Below are positions 1 to 5,537 of a stretch of 5,537 nucleotides of DNA, piece by piece. Origin of the DNA: Oscillospiraceae bacterium (GTDB taxonomy: Bacteria; Bacillota; Clostridia; Oscillospirales; Oscillospiraceae). A program made the translations under genes and the position numbers. Position 1 is the stretch's first letter. Each line of letters starts with the position of its first letter. The notes beneath the pieces are model-generated. The model had not been told where the DNA came from and did no database searches. It was given only the letters and a program-made list of their open reading frames with translations. Where the stretch lies: positions 1 through 5,537 of the forward strand of contig JAITEC010000082.1 of NCBI GenBank assembly GCA_031282225.1. Direction: 5' to 3'.

Positions 1-109
1 GTGACACGTTGGGGAGCACCGTGTCGAGGCCGTTTACATAGGATCCGGCGGCAACAAGCGCGCCGAGAAGCACAACGGCGACTATGAGAGCCGTCCTGGC
101 GGCACGCAC
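1..109 (-). CDS. N-terminus of a membrane-anchored envelope protein (partial, family uncertain)
   Basis: The protein runs off the left edge after about 36 residues. From GTG at 109-107 it begins with a short basic stretch (VRAART), followed by one hydrophobic segment (about residues 7-23, ALIVAVVLLGALVAAG) and then an extracytoplasmic start, SYVNGLDTVLPNVS. A basic N-terminus, one membrane segment and a 'YVNGLDTVxPNV' stretch recall the clostridial VanW / peptidoglycan-binding (YoaR-type) proteins or L,D-transpeptidases that work on the cell wall. This is a resemblance from memory, because too little is visible to assign a domain. The start is uncertain. GTG 109 is the only ATG/GTG/TTG in frame upstream of the membrane segment, but its GGAGG lies only one base away. 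The frame stays open up to a TAG near 269-271, and an AUA at 202 has a better-spaced AAAGGCGG. A promoter at 275-303 fits this gene. It is separate from the nadE operon upstream. Confidence 0.5.
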   Translation of the reverse strand, partial: MRAARTALIVAVVLLGALVAAGSYVNGLDTVLPNVS

Positions 110-274
110 GCCTCCGCCCGCCTTGCGCCTGGGCGCCGCGGGCCGAATTGCCTTGCTAGCGCCGATGCGGCTGCCGTTATTACCGAATAATTGCCGTTTT
201 ATAGTAATTACCGCCTTTATTTTTGGTTTTTTGAAAACGTCCCGCGATTGGCACCGTAGTTCAGAGCCCTAGCT

Positions 275-303
275 ATAATAATATTATCTCGCGGAAAAAT
301 CAA
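275..303 (-). promoter_or_regulatory. Predicted sigma70/SigA-type promoter for the left-edge gene
   Basis: Read on the minus strand, TTGATT (303-298) is followed by a 17-base spacer and TATTAT (280-275), which is a good match to the -35/-10 consensus with ideal spacing. Transcription would start near 268 and leave a leader of about 65 bases if translation begins at 202, or about 160 bases if it begins at 109. The site lies in the AT-rich spacer after nadE, in front of the envelope-protein gene. A 10-bp palindrome ATAATATTAT (278-287) overlaps the -10 and could be an operator or just AT-rich promoter DNA. No clear intrinsic terminator for nadE is visible between 304 and 354. Confidence 0.5.
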
Positions 304-354
304 ATTACATGTTGATTACGATTAGAATACATTGTTGTAAATAATGCCGGGACA

Positions 355-2286
355 TTATATTATCCCCTCTATCTCCTCTATCTCCTCTAGCCACCGCGCT
401 GCGGACGCGTCGCTGGGCATGCGCCAGTCGCCACGCGGCGAGAGCGACACGGAGCCTATTTTCGGGCCGTCGGGCAGGCAGCTTCGCTTGAATTGCTGCG
501 AGAAGAAACGCGTGTAAAACACACGCAGCCAGCGCAGGACCGTCCCGCTGCCGTATGTCCCGCCGAACGCGAGCAAGGCCAGCTTGAACGTCGCCGCAGG
601 GGAGCGGCCTCGCCTGACGGTGTGGTACAAGAAGAAATCGTGCAGTTCATACGGGCCGACGAGTTCCTCGGTGCGCTGGCTTATCCCGCCGCCCGAGGGC
701 GGCAGGAGCTCCGGGCTGACGGGCGTGTCTAGTATGTCGCGCAAGACGCCGGACAAGGCCGGTGCAGTGTCCGCCATATAGCCGACGATATGGCGAATGA
801 GCGTCTTCGGCACGCCGGCGTTGACGCCGTACATGCTCATGTGGTCGCCGTTGTATGTCGCCCAGCCCAGCGCGAGCTCGGACAGGTCGCCCGTGCCGAC
901 GACTATTCCGCCGCGCATATTGGCGATATTCATGAGTACAAGCGTGCGCACGCGCGCCTGCGCGTTCTCGTAGACGACGTCGCGCACGTCCTCCGGGTGC
1001 CCGATATCGCGCATGACCGCGCGCGCCATATCAGAAATGTCTATCTCCAGGCAATCCACTCCGAGGACCCGGCAAAGCGCGCGCGCGTTGCCAAGCGTCC
1101 GCTCCGTGGTGCCGAAGCACGGCATGGTGACCGCCGTGACGCCGCTGAGCGGCTCGCCGAGATAATTAAAAGCGCGGACGGTGACGAGCAGCGCCAGCGT
1201 GCTGTCGAGGCCGCCCGAAACACCTACCACTGCGCGCGCGCGCCCCGTATGGCTCAGCCTGCCGGACAGCCCCGCGACCTGCATGTCCAGTATCTCCGCG
1301 CAGCGGTCGGCTTTTTCGCCGTCGTCACCGGGCACAAACGGCATGGGGGGGATTTTGCGCGCGAGCGTATCGACGCCGGATGCCTCCATATCCACGGGTA
1401 TGCAGGCATACCCCTCGGCGCCAGCGCCGTCGGGAGGAGGCCCGAACGATGTCATGCGCGCCCTGTCGTGGACAAGCGCGCGGATATCGAGTTCAGCCGT
1501 TATATACCCGTCGCCGAACAGGCGCGACTGCGCCAGGATATCGCCGTTTTCGCATATGAGATTGTGGCCGGCAAACACCATGTCCGTCGAGCTCTCGCCG
1601 GGGCCGGCACCGGCGTACACATAGCCGCACAGGAGCCTGCCGGACTGCCCGGACACGAGCGAGCGCCTGTACGCCGCCTTGCCGACGGTCTCGTTACTCG
1701 CGGACGGGTTTACGATGACGGTGGCGCCCGCGAGCGCGTGTTCCGCGCTAGGGGGCGACGGCACCCAGAGATCCTCGCAGATCTCGGCCGCAAACGTGAA
1801 ATCAGGCGCGGAGGCGCAGCGGAACAGCAGCCGCGTACCAAACGGGATGTCAGACCCGCCGAAGCGCGCCGTGGCGGCGCGGCGCGGCGCCGGGTTGAAA
1901 TGCCGCCGCTCATAGAACTCGCCGTACCCGGGCAAGTGCGTCTTCGGCACGAATCCGTACAGGCGACCGTTGCCGAATACGGCGGCCGCGTTGTACAGCT
2001 TGCCCCCGTTGAAGAGGGGGAGGCCGGCTATAACTGCCATGGGGCGCCCCGCGCTGTGCTCTATAAGGCGCGACAGCGCGTCTCTCGCGCTCCTTTGCAG
2101 CAGCTCTTGCAAAAACAGCTCGCCGCACGTGTAGCCCGTGAGGCACAGCTCGGGCAGGCATAGCAGCGAGACGCCGTCGGCCGCCGCGCGATCCATAAGT
2201 TCGATTATACGTTCCGCGTTATAGCCGCAATCCGCGACGCGTATCCGGGGCGTCGCCGCCGCGACCCGCACAAATCCGTCGTACAT
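355..2286 (-). CDS. nadE: Glutamine-dependent NAD+ synthetase (NadE, two-domain form)
   Basis: This cytoplasmic enzyme makes the last step of NAD+ synthesis: deamido-NAD+ plus ATP and glutamine-derived ammonia give NAD+. The protein has 643 residues, a full-length two-domain enzyme. Residues 1 to about 280 form a nitrilase-like glutaminase domain with the Glu-Lys-Cys triad visible as E46 (LPELCLTGY), K115 (PKTHLPGYGEF) and C170 (EICEDLW). Residues from about 325 form the synthetase domain, with the ATP pyrophosphatase loop SGGLDS at 357-362, YENAQARVRT at 439-448, GTGDLSELALGW at 464-475, DHMSMYGVNAGVPKTL from 481 and the C-terminal KRSCLPDGPKIGSVSLSPRGD from 600. All expected catalytic residues are present. 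The ATG start is supported by GGGAG six bases upstream. It lies 23 bases after the ROK kinase gene and is the last gene of the tight string. The C-terminal tail is a short EEI repeat. Function is assigned with high certainty. Confidence 0.97.
   Translation of the reverse strand: MYDGFVRVAAATPRIRVADCGYNAERIIELMDRAAADGVSLLCLPELCLTGYTCGELFLQELLQRSARDALSRLIEHSAGRPMAVIAGLPLFNGGKLYNAAAVFGNGRLYGFVPKTHLPGYGEFYERRHFNPAPRRAATARFGGSDIPFGTRLLFRCASAPDFTFAAEICEDLWVPSPPSAEHALAGATVIVNPSASNETVGKAAYRRSLVSGQSGRLLCGYVYAGAGPGESSTDMVFAGHNLICENGDILAQSRLFGDGYITAELDIRALVHDRARMTSFGPPPDGAGAEGYACIPVDMEASGVDTLARKIPPMPFVPGDDGEKADRCAEILDMQVAGLSGRLSHTGRARAVVGVSGGLDSTLALLVTVRAFNYLGEPLSGVTAVTMPCFGTTERTLGNARALCRVLGVDCLEIDISDMARAVMRDIGHPEDVRDVVYENAQARVRTLVLMNIANMRGGIVVGTGDLSELALGWATYNGDHMSMYGVNAGVPKTLIRHIVGYMADTAPALSGVLRDILDTPVSPELLPPSGGGISQRTEELVGPYELHDFFLYHTVRRGRSPAATFKLALLAFGGTYGSGTVLRWLRVFYTRFFSQQFKRSCLPDGPKIGSVSLSPRGDWRMPSDASAARWLEEIEEIEGII
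364..390 (-). repeat. Short 9-bp tandem repeat at the nadE 3' end
   Basis: On the plus strand a unit close to CTCCTCTAT occurs about three times in a row (364-372, 373-381, 382-390; the outer copies have one mismatch each). In the nadE frame it encodes the C-terminal tail EEI-EEI-EGII. The copies keep frame, so copy-number change would only lengthen or shorten the acidic tail. Confidence 0.7.
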
Positions 2287-2292
2287 ATAGCA

Positions 2293-2297
2293 CTCCC
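2293..2297 (-). promoter_or_regulatory. Ribosome binding site of nadE
   Basis: On the minus strand GGGAG (2297-2293) stands six bases before the ATG at 2286, which fixes the nadE start. The 23-base spacer around it is AT-rich (2299-2314 is nearly all A/T) in otherwise GC-rich DNA, so a secondary promoter is possible, but I find no matching -35 element in the GC-rich kinase end upstream. Confidence 0.7.
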
Positions 2298-2309
2298 GAA
2301 AATATAATA

Positions 2310-3257
2310 TTATTCAAAAAACAGCGCCGCCGCGCCAATTATGCCGGCATCGCGCGCGAAACGGGTCTTCTCCACGCCGACCCGCCCGCCTGGGCGCGAA
2401 TACGCCTCGCGGTGCATTGTTTCGCGCAGCGGGTCGAGCAGCCACTCGTCGGGTTCGCGCGAGACCCCGCCGCCTATGCAGATGAGCTGCGGCTGGAATA
2501 TGTTCACGAGATTTGTCATGCCGCAGGCGAGATATGATATATACTCGTCGATGAGACGCATGGATGGCGCGTCGCCTCGTTTGGCGGCGTCGAAAGGCGT
2601 CTTTGCGGTGATCGACGCCATGTCGCCTCCGCACAGGCGCAACATGGCGCCGCCCCCGCCCTTGGCGCACACTCCGGCGGCGGAGGAGGCCAGCGCGGAC
2701 GCGGAAGCGTAGCGCTCCCAGCAGCCGAGCCTGCCGCAAGGGCAAGGCCTGCCGCCGTGCACTATCACCATATGACCTATCTCGCCGGCTGCCGAACCGG
2801 CGCCCCGGTATATCGTACCGCCCGCGATTATGCCGCCGCCAATGCCGGTGCCGATGGTCACGAACACCATGTCCGTGACGGTCTCGCGCCCGGGCGCGCG
2901 CAATTCGCCCAGCGCGGCGCAGTTGGCGTCGTTCTCCAACGCGACTGGCGCCGAGAAATCGCCCGCGAGTTCCCGCGCGAGGTTCAGCCCGTCCAGCGGC
3001 AGATTGGGCGTGTGCAGTATCTCTCCGCTCGCGCCGTCAAAGGCACCCGGAACGCCCACGCCAATGCCCAGCACGCCTTCGCTGCGCACACCGGCGCGGG
3101 ATATGAGCCCGCGCAGCGCCGAGAGCATGTCCCGCACAATGCCGTCACGGCCCATGCCGGGAGCGACGTCCGCGCGCGCGCGGGCAGCGAGGGAGCCGTC
3201 GCGGCGGAACAGACCCGCGTCTATGCCGCTGCCGCCTATATCTATGCCGATATACAT
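2310..3257 (-). CDS. ROK-family sugar kinase, probable glucokinase
   Basis: Cytoplasmic ATP-dependent hexokinase-fold enzyme, most likely phosphorylating glucose or a related hexose at O6. It has 315 residues, typical for the family. Seen in order: the N-terminal phosphate loop DIGGSG (6-11), GVGVPGAFDG (66-75), TPNLPL (83-88), LENDANCAALGE (107-118) with D110 as the expected catalytic base, TIGTGIGGGII (134-144), E159 and H162 of the ExGH motif, and the ROK zinc motif CPCGRLGCWE, giving ligands H162, C172, C174 and C179. The phosphate loop usually reads DIGGT followed by N or K; here it is GGSG. The start is ATG 3257 (MYIGIDIGG). An upstream in-frame ATG at 3353 would add 32 low-complexity residues overlapping the preceding gene and is rejected. 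The ribosome site is weak (TAGG four bases upstream). It starts ten bases after the flippase-like gene. Glucose is the default guess; N-acetylhexosamine, mannose or fructose are possible ROK substrates. Confidence 0.9.
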   Translation of the reverse strand: MYIGIDIGGSGIDAGLFRRDGSLAARARADVAPGMGRDGIVRDMLSALRGLISRAGVRSEGVLGIGVGVPGAFDGASGEILHTPNLPLDGLNLARELAGDFSAPVALENDANCAALGELRAPGRETVTDMVFVTIGTGIGGGIIAGGTIYRGAGSAAGEIGHMVIVHGGRPCPCGRLGCWERYASASALASSAAGVCAKGGGGAMLRLCGGDMASITAKTPFDAAKRGDAPSMRLIDEYISYLACGMTNLVNIFQPQLICIGGGVSREPDEWLLDPLRETMHREAYSRPGGRVGVEKTRFARDAGIIGAAALFFE

Positions 3258-3267
3258 AGCGCCTATA

Positions 3268-4347
3268 TCACCGCTTTCCGCCGTCGCGCGCGGCCGCGCG
3301 GCCGCGCCGTCGCGCGTTGTCGAGGGAGACCGTGGCAAAGCCCAGCAGGACAAACAGGTAGTAGCTAAAGAAGCGCCAGATGAGCATCACCCAGAACAGC
3401 CGCTCTTGGCCGAGGGCTGAAAACAACGCGTAGAACGAGCCCTCGGCGACACCCGAGTTGCCCGGTGTGGGCACGAATGTTATGCACAGGTAGATAAACA
3501 CGCATGTGCACAACGCGCTCAAATAACTCAGTTCACTGCCAAAAGCGCGAAGGATAAAATAAGGCATGGAGCAGATGCATACGCGGTACACGATGGACAG
3601 GGCGAACACACTGGCCGCAGCGCCGCCGTTTCGCATGACCGCCATCATGCCGTCGCGCGACGACGCCAGCGTGTGTGTCGCCCTCTCCCGCAGGGCGCCC
3701 GGGTCTTTTGAGAGCTTGAGCTTGCCGAGCAGGGAACACGCGGCGCTCAGTACCTTGCCTGTCAGCCCCGGAGAGACAATGAACAGGCATATCGCGGCGG
3801 GAATAGCGGAATAAAAGAGCAGACCGATCGCCGCCGGCGCGAACAGCACCGCAGTGTCTATGACCCCGCTGCCAAAAATAAACACGGGCACGGACATGAG
3901 CATGAACGCCAACTGGCATGTGAGGAAACCGGTTATAGTAACGGCCGCAGCCTCGCCGGCAAGTAAACCGCGCCTGATGAGGTAGTTTATTTGAAAAGGC
4001 TGCCCGCCCGCGCCGAAGGGCGTTATATTGTCGTAATACCTGCCCAGCACGGCTGTCACGAACGGAAGGCGCACGCCGGGCGCCCGCGCAGTGACGCCGG
4101 CCGTCATCACGCGGTACTTCAGCGTTTCGGACGCGATGGCCAGCGCGAAACACACGGGCGCGAGCAAGAGATATACGGGGTTTATCTCCGGCAGGGCACG
4201 GTTCGACATGCTGTGGTTTTCCGGCCTGAAATCAAAAAAAGCGGTTACGCCGACAACCGCCGCGTTGAGCGCTATGAAGAGCGCGATGCGCCCGCGCCTC
4301 GCGCCCGCGCCATTTGTGCCGGTTTGCACAGCCGTGCCCTTGTCCAT
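3268..4347 (-). CDS. Lysylphosphatidylglycerol-synthase TM domain / YbhN (UPF0104) family membrane protein
   Basis: A 359-residue integral membrane protein with roughly eight hydrophobic segments (about 20-38, 57-75, 133-158, 162-192, 243-263, 275-292, 300-312, 317-340). It carries family hallmarks: RYYDNITPFGAGGQPFQINYL around 103-123, FVPTPGNSGVAEGSFYALFS at 291-310 and WRFFSYYLFVLLG at 324-336. These match the transmembrane domain of MprF-type proteins (Pfam LPG_synthase_TM), which flips aminoacyl lipids, but no C-terminal aminoacyltransferase domain is present, so only a lipid or glycolipid flippase-like role is inferred; the substrate is unknown. The C-terminal tail is rich in Arg and Lys and probably cytoplasmic. 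ATG 4347 lacks a good ribosome site; GTG 4329, six codons in, has AAGGG about seven bases upstream and is an alternative start. It lies nine bases after the Cys-rich gene and ten before the kinase. Confidence 0.88.
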   Translation of the reverse strand: MDKGTAVQTGTNGAGARRGRIALFIALNAAVVGVTAFFDFRPENHSMSNRALPEINPVYLLLAPVCFALAIASETLKYRVMTAGVTARAPGVRLPFVTAVLGRYYDNITPFGAGGQPFQINYLIRRGLLAGEAAAVTITGFLTCQLAFMLMSVPVFIFGSGVIDTAVLFAPAAIGLLFYSAIPAAICLFIVSPGLTGKVLSAACSLLGKLKLSKDPGALRERATHTLASSRDGMMAVMRNGGAAASVFALSIVYRVCICSMPYFILRAFGSELSYLSALCTCVFIYLCITFVPTPGNSGVAEGSFYALFSALGQERLFWVMLIWRFFSYYLFVLLGFATVSLDNARRRGRAAARDGGKR

Positions 4348-4356
4348 GCGAACCGA

Positions 4357-4521
4357 TTACTTGCCGCCGGAGCGGCGGGATCCTTCGCAGCCGTCGCACC
4401 CGCATCCGCACCCCGCGCCGCGCGGTTTGCCCAGTGCCCGGACGAGCGCGGAGACAACGATAAGCGCCACGACCGCGCCCACGGCAAGCGTCCCGATATT
4501 TTCCGATATAAATCCAAGCAA
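4357..4521 (-). CDS. FeoB-associated Cys-rich membrane protein
   Basis: A 54-residue protein with one membrane segment (about residues 8-30, NIGTLAVGAVVALIVVSALVRAL) followed by a basic linker and a cysteine cluster CGCGCDGC (C38, C40, C42, C45), then a short polar tail. This is the layout of the small FeoB-associated Cys-rich proteins that follow feoB in many Clostridia. They are thought to help Fe(II) transport, perhaps by binding iron at the cytoplasmic mouth, but the role is not firmly shown. No ATG exists in the frame: the start is taken as TTG 4521, ten bases after a strong GAGGAGG. The upstream TTG at 4530 is only one base from that site and is unlikely. The gene begins 17 bases after the feoB stop, so the two are surely cotranscribed. 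The frame remains open into feoB, but that extension is a shadow. Confidence 0.82.
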   Translation of the reverse strand: MLGFISENIGTLAVGAVVALIVVSALVRALGKPRGAGCGCGCDGCEGSRRSGGK

Positions 4522-4531
4522 TATAACCAAG

Positions 4532-4538
4532 CCTCCTC
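4532..4538 (-). promoter_or_regulatory. Strong ribosome binding site for the Cys-rich protein
   Basis: GAGGAGG on the minus strand directly follows the feoB stop codon TAA (4541-4539). It is the strongest Shine-Dalgarno sequence in the window and decides that a small gene begins here even though no ATG is available. Spacing to TTG 4521 is ten bases, slightly long. Confidence 0.75.
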
Positions 4539-5537
4539 TTATAAGCCCGGCGCGCGCGCCGGGCGGAGCAGCAAATACATGAATCCCGCTGCCAGCAGCA
4601 GCGCGGCCGCAGTGCTCATCCCGAAAGCGCCGCCGGAGATGAGCTGGCCGAATTGGAAGATGCACAGCGACACGATGTAAGCAAATACGCACTGGTAGCC
4701 TATTGCCGCCCAGAACCAGCGGCGGCTGTTCATCTCGCGCCTTATGGCGCCCATCGCGGCGAAGCAGGGCGCGCAAAGCAGGTTGAACACGAGGAACGAA
4801 TATGCCGCCAGACGCGTCATCGACGATGCCAGCGCGCCCCATATCTCCGCGCCGTCCTCGGCGATTTCCGCAAGGGCGGGGTTATAGAGTATCCCGAATG
4901 TGCCTACCACGTTTTCTTTGGCGACGAGCCCCGTTATAGCCGCCACCGCAGGCCGCCAATCTCCCCAGCCGAGCGGGCGGAACAGCCAAGCGGCGGCGGA
5001 ACCGGCGCGGGCGAGGAGGCTGTCGTGCATATCGACCGCTCCGAACCCTCCGTCGGCGATGCCGAAATTCGACGTGAACCACACAAAAACCGTGGCGAGC
5101 AGGATTATGGTGCCGGCTTTTTTTACGAACGACCACCCGCGCTCCCACATGCTGCGCAGCACGTTCATCGCCGTGGGCATATGGTATGCCGGCATCTCCA
5201 TGACGAACGGGGAGGCGCTGCCCGAGAACATCGGCGTCTTTTTCAGTATGACGCCGGAGCAGACGATGGCCGATATGCCTACAAAGTACGCGCTGGGGGC
5301 TATCCACCACGCGCCGCCGAACGCGGCGCCGGATATGAGCGCGATAATAGGCAGCTTCGCGCCGCAGGGGATAAACGTAGTCGTCATCACAGTCATCTTG
5401 CGGTCGCGGTCGTTGTCTATGGTGCGCGAGGCCATGATGCCCGGCACGCCGCAGCCCGTGCCTATGAGTATGGGTATGAACGACTTCCCGGAGAGCCCGA
5501 AACGCCTGAAGACCCTGTCCATTATGAACGCTATGCG
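4539..5537 (-). CDS. feoB: Ferrous iron transport protein B, C-terminal permease part (partial)
   Basis: FeoB is the inner-membrane Fe(II) transporter with an N-terminal GTPase domain and a permease core. Only the last 332 residues are inside the window; the frame is open through the right edge and begins RIAFIMDRVFRRFGLSGKSF, a typical internal FeoB stretch. Visible landmarks (numbered from the window edge): first Gate motif GTGCGVPG (26-33) with C29, TTTFIPCGAKLPI (52-64) with C58, membrane segments near 62-80, 84-97 and 140-155, second Gate motif VAKENVVGTFGILY (205-218), and CAPCFAAMGAIRREMN (255-270), followed by the final membrane segments near 274-296 and 306-325. The conserved gate cysteines are kept, so the permease looks functional. 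The ATG at 5522 is internal, not a start. The stop is directly followed by the ribosome site of the Cys-rich gene. The GTPase domain, and any feoA gene, must lie beyond the right edge. Confidence 0.97.
   Translation of the reverse strand, partial: RIAFIMDRVFRRFGLSGKSFIPILIGTGCGVPGIMASRTIDNDRDRKMTVMTTTFIPCGAKLPIIALISGAAFGGAWWIAPSAYFVGISAIVCSGVILKKTPMFSGSASPFVMEMPAYHMPTAMNVLRSMWERGWSFVKKAGTIILLATVFVWFTSNFGIADGGFGAVDMHDSLLARAGSAAAWLFRPLGWGDWRPAVAAITGLVAKENVVGTFGILYNPALAEIAEDGAEIWGALASSMTRLAAYSFLVFNLLCAPCFAAMGAIRREMNSRRWFWAAIGYQCVFAYIVSLCIFQFGQLISGGAFGMSTAAALLLAAGFMYLLLRPARAPGL
4545..4564. repeat. Perfect 20-bp GC palindrome at the feoB 3' end
   Basis: The two halves GCCCGGCGCG and CGCGCCGGGC are exact reverse complements around 4554/4555. 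In RNA they would form an eight-pair stem with a four-base loop, three bases before the feoB stop codon. On the minus strand it is followed by TTATAAGAGGAGG, not a U-tract, so it is not a standard terminator. It may stabilise or process the mRNA between feoB and the small gene, or merely reflect the Ala/Arg/Pro/Gly codons (PARAPG) in GC-rich DNA. Confidence 0.7.

Noticed and set aside
84..272. 62-codon open frame on the plus strand
   Set aside because: It is antisense to the left-edge gene and its promoter, has no supporting ribosome site and shows no recognisable features.
304..354. Intrinsic terminator for nadE
   Set aside because: Only very short inverted repeats (for example TACA/TGTA) and no stable stem followed by a U-tract are visible; termination may be Rho-dependent or absent.
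790..2163. Open frame of 457 codons on the plus strand
   Set aside because: It is antisense to nadE, whose motifs are unmistakable. Its translation is rich in Arg, Ala, His and Val without recognisable domains, as expected from the opposite strand of GC-rich coding DNA.
3280..3316. Direct repeat GCCGTCGCGCG (3280-3290, 3306-3316) and a 14-bp CGCGCGGCCGCGCG palindrome between them
   Set aside because: They fall in codons for the Arg/Ala-rich tail of the membrane protein; low-complexity GC codons explain them without a mobile element or regulatory site.
3258..3353. Upstream in-frame ATG adding 32 residues to the ROK kinase
   Set aside because: The extension overlaps the end of the flippase-like gene, is low-complexity, and precedes the classic MYIGIDIGG start of the family.
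4522..4842. Longer version of the Cys-rich protein starting inside feoB
   Set aside because: The extra part lies in another frame of well-supported feoB sequence, is rich in Arg/Pro/Ala, and the strong GAGGAGG at 4532-4538 marks the true start.

Overview
The window is one compact block of genes, all on the minus strand, so transcription runs from high to low coordinates. It looks like a GC-rich member of the Clostridia (Bacillota), probably an uncultured host-associated or anaerobic lineage. The evidence is the FeoB plus small Cys-rich FeoB-associated membrane protein pair, a long glutamine-dependent NadE, a ROK kinase of the zinc-containing glucokinase type and a UPF0104-type membrane protein of the clostridial style. 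The lineage is inferred from gene types only. Codon use is unusual for GC-rich DNA: AUA is the commonest isoleucine codon wherever I counted.

Layout in transcription order: (1) 5537-4539, the C-terminal 332 residues of the ferrous iron permease FeoB, whose GTPase half lies beyond the right edge; (2) 4521-4357, a 54-residue Cys-rich membrane protein with a UUG start, the usual FeoB companion; (3) 4347-3268, a polytopic protein of the lysylphosphatidylglycerol-synthase transmembrane / YbhN family without a catalytic domain; (4) 3257-2310, a ROK-family sugar kinase, probably glucokinase; (5) 2286-355, a complete glutamine-hydrolysing NAD+ synthetase; (6) an AT-rich spacer with a good sigma70-type promoter; (7) the first residues of an envelope protein with one N-terminal membrane anchor, running off the left edge.

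Genes 1-5 are separated by only 17, 9, 10 and 23 bases and no convincing terminator lies between them, so they are probably cotranscribed. Iron uptake (1-2) and cofactor/sugar metabolism (4-5) do not form an obvious pathway; this may be a housekeeping gene string rather than one system. The nadE leader and the spacer after nadE are the AT-rich islands of the window and share a 10-bp palindrome, so extra promoters may lie there.

I see no tRNA, rRNA, CRISPR array, insertion sequence, phage gene or defence system. The most useful second looks are the start codon of the left-edge gene, the AT palindromes, the 20-bp GC palindrome at the end of feoB and the strong AUA preference. I do not find convincing evidence for a novel multi-gene system.
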